Of a stretch of 64,000 nucleotides of DNA, positions 38,867 to 50,700 are shown piece after piece. Positions within the stretch are counted from its first letter, which is position 1. Every line of letters begins with the position of its first letter. Position numbers and translations under genes: made by a program. The stretch comes from Wuchereria bancrofti. Its lineage: Eukaryota; Nematoda; Chromadorea; Rhabditida; Onchocercidae. The notes beneath the pieces are model-generated. The model made no database searches, was not told the origin of the DNA, and was given only the letters and a program-made list of their open reading frames with translations. The stretch is from positions 5,070,011 to 5,134,010 of the forward strand of contig SSBO01000008.1 of the NCBI GenBank assembly GCA_005281725.1, written 5' to 3'.

Positions 38867-41800
38867 CGAGAATTTTTTTTCTTTTTTAAAACTTCTGTTC
38901 ACTTTTTATTTATTTTTATCTAGTTTGTCTCAACAAATTTCAAGAAAAAATTTTTAAAAAGTTAAAACTTTTTCAATACCATTCATCGTGGTTTTCGAAG
39001 GAGAAAGCAATTTTATTGGAATTACCTTTTATAAAGCTTAAGATATTTCTAGTAAAATGTTCCCTATCGCTTGTTGAAACAGTTATCACATTTTGTATTA
39101 TTCATTTATGTAATTTTAAGCAATTAATGAGCAATCAGTAAATAACGTTAAAGTCGACGAAATAAATTGAATTAAAATAGGAATCGAATGACTGAAAAAA
39201 AAGAGATTACATTTTATAATTAGAATGAAATAATGCTGTAAAAGTTTTTTGAGTTAAAATTTTAACCTTAAAATATTTGCATATTTCAAACGAACAATCA
39301 TGGATGAAACGTTTATTTACAATGTCTTCAAATTTGCTTTTTGTTCGTTCCTTTTTTTAAGTTTACTAATTCATTTCGAAATTTTATTAATTCATTTTTG
39401 AAATAAAATTTATTCATTTATAATGTTTGATCATACAGTGAGTGATATTGCATCGCCATCGTAATCAAGTTTTGTTGAGAATGATTTTAAAAAAATATGT
39501 ATTCGCTTTTTTCTGATTAGAAAGATTTCGAAAATATGTCATCCATCATGATGAAATGAATCGAATAAAACAATTTCTGGATGAAAGTGATTAGCATTGC
39601 AATAAGCTAACATTCCGGTTACAATCCGGTTATTTACTAAATTAGTTCATATTTAGCATTATTACCTGTTGCATTAAATGGATTAGCTGCAACAATATTG
39701 CAAAATTTAGATAAATGATGATGCATCATGCATGAATGCTTTTATTACGCTTCATTAGTCCAATTTTTCCATCTTCATATCTATATTATAATATTTTTAA
39801 TTAATTAGAATTTTTCCCCCTCTCTCTCCCTCTCCCTTTCTCTCTCTTTAATTTTGTTCAATCATCTCAATCCATCTATAATTTTTCAATTATTAAAGCA
39901 ACTAGTAACATATTTTATATTTGTCTACAAGATTAAATTTATTCTTATAGATTCTTTAAATTTATTTTTACAGATTTAATTCTTTATTTAAAAAGGAAAA
40001 ATCTTAATTTATGAATTAAATTTCAAAATTTTCACTCTTATTCTTGTTTTTTTCAAACAAAAAAAAAACTTCAAGTATATTTCTTACTTTTGGATTAGCA
40101 TTTATTAATAAAGAAATTTTTCGAAAAAATTCAACGGTTTTTGAGAAAAACGAAAATAAAAAAATTAATTAAATTTTTGTGCTTTTTCCCATTACTTTAT
40201 TTGAGCAAAAATTAAAGCAAGAAAATTCACATATTATTTAAATAATGCACAGAATTATTAATGTAGTTAATAAGCAATTAATTCATTACCCCGGAATATT
40301 TATCATTTATCAATTTTATTCACTAAGGTAATATCAGTTTTTTATGTAAACAATTTATTTTCTGCATATTTAATCAATTTTATAAACTTTTTAACAGCGA
40401 AAAAAGATTTTTTTCTTTTCATTGAAGACATTGGAATTTTTTTCTGAAAATATTTATTTAAATTTTGTATTTATTTATATCATTTTTAATTGATTCTATC
40501 AATTTGAATTATCAGTTTCTTTTTTTGTAATCATTTTTTGTTAATTTTGTATTAAATATTATTTCACTACAATACAAGTATTTTGCCTCTTTTTATCATT
40601 TCAATGACATTTTGACTTATTATTTTGGAATAACTGAAATTGTAACTAATTTCAATTTAAATACAACTTTGATTCAATTCAATTTATGAAAGATAGCAAA
40701 GATCGTTAGTTATACTTGAAGAAGAAGGAAAAAAGTAATAAAAAAAATTTTATGATTATTTATTCAATATATTATTTAATAATTTCCTTTTTTTTCAAAG
40801 TACATAATGCTTTTACTTATTTTTATAATTAATGAAAAATATTTTTTCACTTTAGATGATTCTTTAGTTATGACGATTGTTGATTTTACTTTTACAGATT
40901 GCAATTTTCTTTTTTCTCTCTTTTTTCTTCTCATTTAATAATTACTTTACTAAGCGCTTCATCGGTTGCTATGGATGAAAAAGTATAGCTTACCATGAAC
41001 TTATTATCATAGCTTTAGATGACAACTGATCGTCGTACGGCAAAAAGTAAATATCACTTATTACTATTATCAATTAACAATTGTCATTTCACATATTCAT
41101 TAAAAGAATAAACCTTTCATATTTCATTCGCTATTTATAACTATTTTTATAAATTAGTTATTTTATTATTCATCAGCTTTAAAAAAAAAAAATACTAAAA
41201 TATTAATCAAAAAATGAATTGATAACTGAATTGATAACCGATAACCGTATATATGCCGTATCAATTCGGCAAAAATTACTTTGCATTAAATTAATTCTTA
41301 ATATACGGCGATCATTTGACAGATGTTAACAAATTCAAAAACCACCTGCAGGATTCCAAAAAATTTTTTCAAAATTATCAATTATATAAAGGAAATCATT
41401 TTGAATTCTGTCAGTTCATTTTGTCAATTTAATTTGAAATGTTTTTTATAATACATAAGTAATAAATTATAAGATATAAATAATTCGAAATTGATTTAAT
41501 TCTAAATATGTGTTGATATACATTTGTGCATGCATATATATTATATTCAAGCGTGTAAAAGACGTACGTATATCTGCGTGCAAACATATGCAAAGGAATT
41601 TTAAATAATATATAGATAGAATAGACAAAAAATTTTAGACAATATTTTAATATTGCAAAATATTTTGCTTTCTGCATAATTATTTGCTTCTGCTTGCAAA
41701 TTGTTTCCGACATATCGTTTAGATTAAGTTTTTACATCAAGATATTAATTATTGATTTACTTACTTGTAATTGAATTATGCTTAACTTAAGCATTTCTAT

Positions 41801-43299
41801 TTACTGATAAATGCTTATGTTATGACGTCAAGGTGCAATATGTTTTCATCTTGCTCGTCAAATTATTAGATAGACATATAAGCCTGTAGTAATAATTTTT
41901 GTATGTTTTTTTTTTTTTTTCAGTTCAAATTAGCAATTATTTTATGAAACAATTTTTAAGAAATGCAAAAAATGGCGAAACATTTCATGCGTAAACAGTT
42001 GAAATTATAATTCTTCAATATTTGAAGTAAAAAAAAAAGGAAAATAGGAAAAAGAGAAGCAAAATAAGTGCACTTTTCTTTCCATTTGTTTGTCATTAAT
42101 TTAATTTAAATTAATTTTACCGCCTCATCGATTTGAGCTTAATTCAGATTAGTTTCATACATTTGCAACATTTTTCTTAGTAAATACAATTTATATGTGT
42201 TATTTAGAGAATAATTTAATTGTTAGCTATGATCAACATCATTTGAATAAACAACTGAACATTGATCCATTTAATGCTATGTTATTTTAAAGTTTAATTA
42301 AAAATGTCTATACTTTATGAGAGGAATATAATGCTCGACGCATATAGATGCCGTAGGATATATTTAAACTTAGCATAAATTCAACTAATAGGAATTTATC
42401 CAAAAACAATGAAAATGGTATTAAATAACTGAATGAAAATGATATTAATAATCAGTTAAAAGTTTATTATATCAATTATATAGTGAAGATACTGCTTTTT
42501 TTTTCGATCAATTCTAGCAATTTTGAAATTGCATTCAATGAAATTTGTGAATTAATCAATTTTCCACGAAATTGCTATGATTTCATTTATTATTCAACAG
42601 CAAAAAAAAGCAATTAAATGAATTGTTTTAATTTTTAAACAATTATTTTAAATTTGAATATTTAAGTTTGTAAACTTGAAAAGTGTAAGCTAATTATTCA
42701 GAATTTATATGTTTCTTATTTGTTTTCAAACTTTTTTGCTTCTTTTTTTCTCTTTTTTTTTGTCCTTTTCATTTTGTTCTATTTATTCTATTATCATCCA
42801 TTCATTCATTCATCTTTTCCATTTGAATACTTCCTTCAAAATCTATCCAAATGAATCTTTCTCTTTTTCTCTTCTTTTTTCTTTTTATTATTTTTATTCT
42901 TTTTTTAAAAAAAAAGAAAAAAAGATTTACAAATTTCAATCATTTACACATTTTTATTTCTTTATTATTTTTTGAGTTCTGTTTTTAGCACAAAAAATTC
43001 CAATTTAGTTTGTTTCTTTTTTTCTTCTTTTTTTTATTTTTTGTTTACTTGTAATTTATCAAATAAGAAATTTAAATGAAAGAAAAAAGGAGAAATGAAA
43101 CAATCATTCGTTGAAATGCATATCAATGATTATGATAAATGATTAAATGATTATTTGCTTAGTTTGTTAAGAAGAAAATGATATGAATTACCATTTTATT
43201 ATAAAAGAATGTATTATATAAAGGCTTAAGAAAAGAAAAAAGCGCTTTTTTCCCTCTTTTGCCAAAAATAATTACAAAACCTCAATTCCTATTTCATTT

Positions 43300-43358
43300 G
43301 TGTATGTGTATGTATGTATGTGTGTGTATGTATGCGTCTGTTTGTGTGTGTGTATGTG
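43300..43358. repeat. (GT)n / GTAT microsatellite
   Basis: An imperfect GT repeat with GTAT units, comparable in type to the CA tract at 13.6 kb but in the opposite orientation. Confidence 0.93.
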
Positions 43359-43905
43359 AACTATTTTATCAACTGCAGTATTTTTTACCATTGCAGAATT
43401 TTTCAATTAATTTCAAATAAAACAACTTCATTTTTTGTTGTCTTTCTTTTTTTACCAAAAAAAAAAGTTATTTTTATACAATTGAAAATTATTTTGTTAG
43501 GTAATAAAAAAACGAGAAAAGTTTTGTTAGAAATTTATTATACTTACTTGAAAGTAATCATATAATGATGTAATATCGCCGTGAAAAAAAAGGTATCCAT
43601 TTAAAGATAATAAGATAGATAATAAGATTTTTCTTTCTTCGTTTTTTTCTTTTTTAGAAAAAGAAAAGGAGTAGAAAAAAAAAAAGAAGTTAAAAAAAGA
43701 AGGAAGGAAGGAGGTTAGAATGGATAAGAAATGGAAGATAGATAGATGCCATAGCATTGTTGCAAGATTGATTTTGGTACAAGCTTTTTGCAACCGCTTT
43801 TCGCTTCAATCATATACTATTATGTATATTTGCAAAAAAAAAAAAAGAAAAAATCGAAATATTATGGAATGCCATCGATGTTTAATTATAGTCTTTCTGA
43901 TAAGG

Positions 43906-44165
43906 ATAATAATAATAATAATAATAGTAGTAACAAATGGTAATAACAATAATAATGACAACAATAATAACTTTTGTGTTTATGATGATGATTCGTATCA
44001 ATAATGATGATGATCAGGATTGTAATAGGGATGATGGTAACTGATAGTGATCTTGAAAATGATATTGATGACGATGCTGATGATGAATGATGATTGATGA
44101 TGATGATGATTGATAATAATGTTGGTGATGGTTTACAATAATAGTGATGATCAGTGATATTTATG
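43906..44165. repeat. ATA/AAC/GAT trinucleotide cluster
   Basis: Compound triplet repeats pass from ATA to AAT/AAC to GAT units over about 260 bp. They create spurious poly-Ile and poly-Asn open frames. Confidence 0.9.
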
Positions 44166-45179
44166 GCGATAATACTAATGTTACACGATAATGATAATTA
44201 TATCAGTTATAATATAATATTTAAAGTGACCATTTATGTTTATCTCCATCCTTTAATTTCTTTTTTTTCATTCTTTTTTATTATAGTGGAAATAATCTGA
44301 AAAGGCTTACCATCGGTCTATAATGTAGTTGTTATTTAGTAGTTGCAGTGGAAAAGAAACAATCACTTCCGCTTATCGATGCCAATTTTTAGTTCATTAA
44401 AATTATCTTTATTTTAATTTTTTGACATCATCTTAACTATTTTAATGAACGACGAAAGCTATGCATAGGGCACTTCTTTTAATTTACTAAAGGTTTCAAA
44501 TAATTTCGAAAAAATTCTCGTTGAAATATTTTAAAAAACATTCTTTTTTTTTGAAAAAAGTTGAAAAGAAGCCCAAAAAATACAAAAGTAACACAGATCT
44601 TGAAAACCGAAATTGACAATTAGTTCAACTAAGTTAAAGTACATTTATTTATTTTGATTTATACACAAATTATTATCAATTAGTATAAGCTTTATAATTA
44701 TTAAGAATAATTAATATATGACTTCTTTTATTTAATAAATCAAGAAATACTATTTTTGTCTTATAAATTATGCAAGATAGAAAAAACAGAAAGAGTAGAT
44801 TAACTTACCTTTACCAATAATTTATTTTTTATAACTTATACTAGTATTGTATTTTAAAATTTTATAACAATTCATTGAAATAAATTTCTTCATTCAATTA
44901 TTTAAAATAAATTTCCATTTCCTCAAGAAATAAAACAGTCTTCATAGTACATTCGGTAAAAGATATCACAGTGCGGAAGTGGTACTTAGTGTTTAATTTC
45001 TTTTCCTTCCTTCTCCTTATTTTCTCATTTTCCTTTTCTCCCTTTTACATTCATTTTCTCCTTCACATTTTCATTTTCGTTTATGTCTTGAAATATTCGT
45101 GAATATTTAATTAGATAGATTCATATTACCGCCATGATTGATAATAATATGATGATGATAACGGTGATAGTGATGAAAT

Positions 45180-45360
45180 TAACAGCAATAATAATAGGTA
45201 ATAATGATAAGTATAATAATGATAACGATAAGTATAATAATAATAATAATAATAATAATAATTAAGAACAGTAATAAAACAATGATAATAGTAATTGATA
45301 ATAATGATAATGACAATAATAATAATAATGGTAATAATAGTAACAAATAATTTAATCATG
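45180..45360. repeat. AAT/GAT trinucleotide cluster
   Basis: AAT repeats with GAT interruptions, including an uninterrupted run of AAT units near 45234-45262. The minus strand reads as an artefactual Tyr/Ile-rich frame. Confidence 0.9.
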
Positions 45361-47722
45361 GATAATTGGATGATTGTTCTTTATTATATGCAATGGTAAT
45401 AAAATTTCATTACGCTAACTGTAAGTTTTTTCGAAATATTTATTTTTGTTCTTTTGTTCTTTCTTCGATATTTTTTTCTCATTTTGGTATTTACGTTATA
45501 TCATTTCTGATGTTACGAAAATTTCATTTCGCGCATGTTTTCCTCCGTTTTCTGTTTTTTTAAAAAGAATTGGAAAATCCTTTTTTATGCGATACAATTA
45601 AATTTACCAGTGATAAGTTTATTTATCTGTACTTCTTAATTGCTTCACATATATATCAAACTGCACAATTTCCAATAGAAGAAAAAAGTAAATGATAATA
45701 GAAACAAAATTTTTAATAACGGAGAAAAAATCATACAATTTTTTGATATTAAATTCTAAGCTTTATCAATTAGCTTATTGTTCAGTTATCATCTACTATA
45801 CACAATTATCATTTATTATTGCTTTTCTTTCTTTTTTTAAATTAAATAATTATCACATAATTAATTAATAACATTGTAACTTTAAAATATGATGATTGCT
45901 TTCTTCTTTCTTTTAACATTGTTTATATTTTCTTTAATGTTTTATTTAAAATATTTTATAAATCAAGAAAACAATTTTTTTTATTTTTAAATTTGATAAA
46001 ATAATTCAAATCTTCAAATTGATTGTATATTTGATCAACTCATAATATATTTTATTTATCGACTTATAAAAATCAACGATGTCGAATAAAGATGTTTGAA
46101 AACGGCGAGAGAGAGAGGGAGAGAAAGAAAGAAAGAGACAGAAAATGTAATAAATTTTATTTCTCTTCTCATAGACTGTCAGATACGTACTCTTCATTCA
46201 TTGCTATTCCAAGATTTATTAAATTCATAAAATAGACAGACTAACTTTCAAAAAATTTCTTTTGTTTTGCCAAAAAAAAAATGAAATAAAAGAAGCAAAC
46301 AAATTTTTTAATATTATTTCTCTTCTTATTCTTAAATCAAATTTATTTATTTATTTCTCTTTCAATTTGATTACATTTATAATTCTTTAATTTTTTTTTT
46401 TCATTAGTAATCACTAAGTAATCACTACAAACATTTGGTAAATTATACTTTAACCTATGAAAGTTAATAGTATAACCAAATAATTACTACTTCTATGTAT
46501 CAAAAATGCTTTTAAAAACCCATTAAAAACATTTTTTTCTTTTGGTAATTCAATATAGAAAGTATTTCATACTTTAAACATTTTGTTCGCGGCTGCTTGA
46601 AGAAAAAACTTTTCGTTTTTTGCTTTTTGCTTAAGTATTAGTTGCACTTATGAATGAAATTTTTTTAAACTTAATTTAATATGTTTTTTCTTTTTTTTTT
46701 GAAAATATATTAACAAAAATTTTTAGCAAAAAAAGAAAAACAAAAAAAAAAAAAATGAAAGAAGATTTATATATTAATTGGAAAAAAGATAAAGTGATAA
46801 TATTTTTTCAGTAATCTTTTTTTCTGCAAACAGAAATCTCTAGGAGTACAACGAATGAATAATTTTAAATAAATGAAATAATATTGATGCGCTTATAAAA
46901 TTTATTGAGAAAAAAAAATAAAACAAGTGTGGAAATTAATTGGAACTGGAAAAAAAAAGATTGAATTAAACTGTACAAAATATTATACATATATTCTTTT
47001 TCTTAAAATGATTTTTATATTAAACTTTAAACTTGAAGTTTCTTCGTTTTTGTTTTTAACTCTATTGATTATAGAAAATATTAGTAAAGTTAGTATGAAC
47101 TGTGAAGGTAAGATTTCATAACCAAATCCAGAATAATTAAAATCCTAAATTTATAATTTCAATGTTTTTTTCAGAGCAATGAAATGTTAAAGAATTTTAT
47201 AGAAAAACGATTAAAAAAGAATACATAAATGAATAAATGGTATAAATCAGGAACTAATAATGATAAATGTTACAAAAATGATAACATTTGTTAACTAATA
47301 ACAATTTTTGCGTTTTTTCTGATATTGATAATAAATACAAGTAATGAATATATTTTGTTAATATGATTTGAATGAAAATTAATTCGGGAATTGATGAAAA
47401 AAGGAAAAGTTAATTGCTAGTTAACTAGTTATCAAATATTTTTCATGCTTATTTACTAAGTATTCGTTCTTTTTATTCATAAAGCATCTAATTATTGTTT
47501 AATTTGTTGATTTTTTTTTTTGTACTTTGTTAATTTATTTATGATTTTTCTTTGTTTATGTTCATTATAATTACTGTTCTATTCTTTTTTGTTTGTTTGT
47601 TTTAATAATTAAACAAGTATATATTGAATTTATTTCATTGAAGTAAGAATTCTTTATTGTTATTGTATTTTGTTTATTAAAGTTTCTAAAATTTAGAATT
47701 TAAAATTGTTGATAGTGTATAG

Positions 47723-50700
47723 ATGGGTAATTCTCATGGATTTCATAATCATCATATGGATATTGCTGAATCCAGTCATAACGAGATAAAACGTTTATCG
47801 ATTCCCTTACCATCATCATCATCAAAATTACAGCAAGTAAGTTTACCTGTCTGTTTCTTTCTCTCTTTTTGTTTTCTTTCTCATTCCCTCTCTCTCGTTT
47901 TTTCATTCCGAAATAAGATTTGATAACTTATTCTCCGGTTACATATGTATATATATAAGTGATACCTATTACAAACAAAATTTAATGATACTGATTGCAA
48001 AATATTCTAATAATTTGATTTAAAATTTATTATGAAATTTGCTAATTCCTTCTTAATTCATGAATTAATCAGTCTAAAAATAAAATAAATAATTTAGTTG
48101 CCTTTAGATGGGCGAAAAGATGAATTTGTTTTAAGATTTGTTGCATTAAATTTTTTTTTTCCTATTTTATTCTATTTCATTCATTTCTAAGTTTTCAATA
48201 CTTCAGTAAATAACATTTTTGATCTTTCATTTCTTATATTTCGTTAAAATCTTTTTCCACTGTACTTTTTTTCTTTATTAACCAAATTCTATAATTAAAG
48301 CAGTCAGAAAATATTAATCGAATGAAATTTTAGGAAATTTCAATATCTGACTGTTATTATCAGAAATATATTAGAAATACTAATAAAATTTCATTTTAAA
48401 TGAACAAAAATTTTTAAGAATAAAATAGTACAATTAAATAATTACCCAAATTAAATAACGAGTTGAATTATTCGACCAATATTTTTTTTTATTTAAATCG
48501 GCGTGAACAGTTCTAACAACAACGTAATGAATAAATGATATTTTTGAAAAAAAAGAACATAAATAAAAAACAGAGAAAAACTTAGCTAATAAATTCTAAA
48601 TGAGACTGCAAATCATTCATTATTGAATGATTTTCAACCTTATCTAAAATCGATATTATAACTTTGTTCGACTTTTAAAGACCTTAAAACAAATGATTGT
48701 TTTAATCCTTCTCATATTACATTCTTTTTTCCCAACTTTAAATTCCAATTAATTTTTAAATTTCAAGCTTAAAATGTCGTGCTGTTATCTTTTTTCCTCT
48801 TTTTTTGTCTTCCTTCGATAGTTATTAAAAATTTCAAATTGAAAAAAAAAGAAAACATAAAGTTTTGAGAATTAAAGTAGAAAGAGTGAACGAAAGATAA
48901 GACGAAGAAAAAGGAAATAAAGGAACGAAGGAATAATTTCCTTGTGAAAATCGAAAATTAAAATTTGTGTAATTTGAAATGAAATCAAGCAAATTACTGA
49001 TGACAGCAAGGACAATCGCTTAATTCAACTTATTCATTAGTAATCTCTTTTTTTTTCCACGGTGGTTTTTTTCTTGAAATTATAGCTACAAATTTTCATT
49101 TTTTATTTTTTTAATAAAAAAGTGCTAATTTTGGCAATAATATACGCAAATTTCATTCAATTATATTTATAAAATTAATTACAAGCATTTTATGAATTAT
49201 ATTATAAAATTGTTGTAGAATAAAAAAAAGAAATAGAAGATTTAGACAAATTGCTTGAAAAACGATCAAATCTCATAATTGAAATAATTTTTTATATTTA
49301 CATTATTTTTATGACAATACAACATAACTTTAAACATTATTTATATATATTTTTTAGATATTAGACATAATTTTAAAAACTTTCGATGTGTAGTACACAA
49401 ACATTTTTTAAAAAAAAATTAAATGCTTAAATATTAGATATATCTTAAAACAATTATTTTCGTTGTCGAAAAATTTCAGTTCCATTTGATTTTATTTTAA
49501 TTTTTTCTTCACTTTGCATAAATTGGTTACTAATAAAATATAAAAGAAATTAATTTGCATGCATAAATTTTGATTTCAATTTATTTAATTGATGGTTTAG
49601 TTTTTTTTAGATATAAAAGTTTTCTTGAAATATCACAACAAATTTGCATCCATTTGGGATGAATGATTTCTTCCGTTTGTTTTTTTTTTCATTTAATAGA
49701 TAATAAAATGTTTTGAAATATTTAATTGGATAGAAAATTGAATAAATGTTTTTTAGTTGTAAATATTATTAAATTGTTTTTTGAAACAAATTTATTATAG
49801 AACAAATTGATGACTCATTCATCTATTTACATATTAATTATCCTTCGTTCTTTTTTTCTTTTCCCTTTTTTTTCTTGGAGTATCAGCTAATATAAAAAAA
49901 AGACTTAAGCAATTCTAATAAATGTTCGAAAATTATTTAAAAAAAAAGAATTGTCAACCCTAATCAATATCCAAAAGTTTTTCTAGCCTCTGATAAAATG
50001 CCAAATAGTCGTAATTAACCTAATCTTCTTCTTATCAAATATATTATCATAATGAGATTACTCTTGCGAATATGACATATATTGATCTTTTCATCACAAC
50101 GAAAAGTTTTCAGTTTGAATAGAAATATTATCAATAGCGCATCAAATTTATCATTGTATTGCAATCAAAGGAAAACTAGGAAATTGAATTACTCTTTTTT
50201 AATTCAATTTCATCCTAAAATTGAAAGTGTTCATTTCTGTTGAAGAATTGAAGAGTTTAAAAATATTTACATTTTGAGAAAACAAAAAAAAAAGATTGAT
50301 AAATTGAATAATTTGAAATAGAAATAAAATGAGTAGTTCTGGAAGTCCTTTTTTATCCGTAACTTCATATAACAAGTACAAATTAGCATAAATTCAATGC
50401 AATTGAATTATGTACACAATTTTTCTATTGATAAAATTTTATTGTGAAATTTATTCTTTTCATCAAATTCGAAGTATTAAATTTGATTGATGAGAAATAT
50501 TCTATGATAATTGAATATTTCCCAAAAGCACTTCAATAAAATGAGTCGTTTGAAGTATTTCAATCGGTTAATGAACCAATATCGTTTTCTTTTTTTTTTT
50601 TTCTTTTTTTTAATACTGCAATTATTAAATTTAGTTAGGTTAATAAGCCGAGAAGAAGGTTACACAGGTTCTAAAACGGAAAGTAAGAATAATTGGGAAT

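Larger units (their letters stand above)
36241..47700. other. 11.5-kb AT-rich spacer, no supported gene
   Basis: No protein or RNA gene is recognised. Contents are long A/T runs and simple repeats: CAA-rich 38751-38866, CT-rich 39825-39852, GT-rich 43300-43358, ATA/GAT-rich 43906-44165, AAT-rich 45180-45360 and GA-rich 46105-46145. A short direct duplication lies at 36709-36752 and 36999-37033. Open frames near 38551, 42709, 43314 and 43720 are Phe/Ser/Ile/Lys/Asn-rich products of pyrimidine tracts and microsatellites. The upstream control region of the globin gene may be in the last few kb. Confidence 0.6.

Noticed and set aside
43720..44004. 94-codon frame with poly-Ile and poly-Asn
   Set aside because: Its C-terminal half is the translation of an ATA/AAT microsatellite.
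45126..45359. Minus-strand Tyr/Ile-rich frame
   Set aside because: Produced entirely by AAT/GAT triplet repeats.
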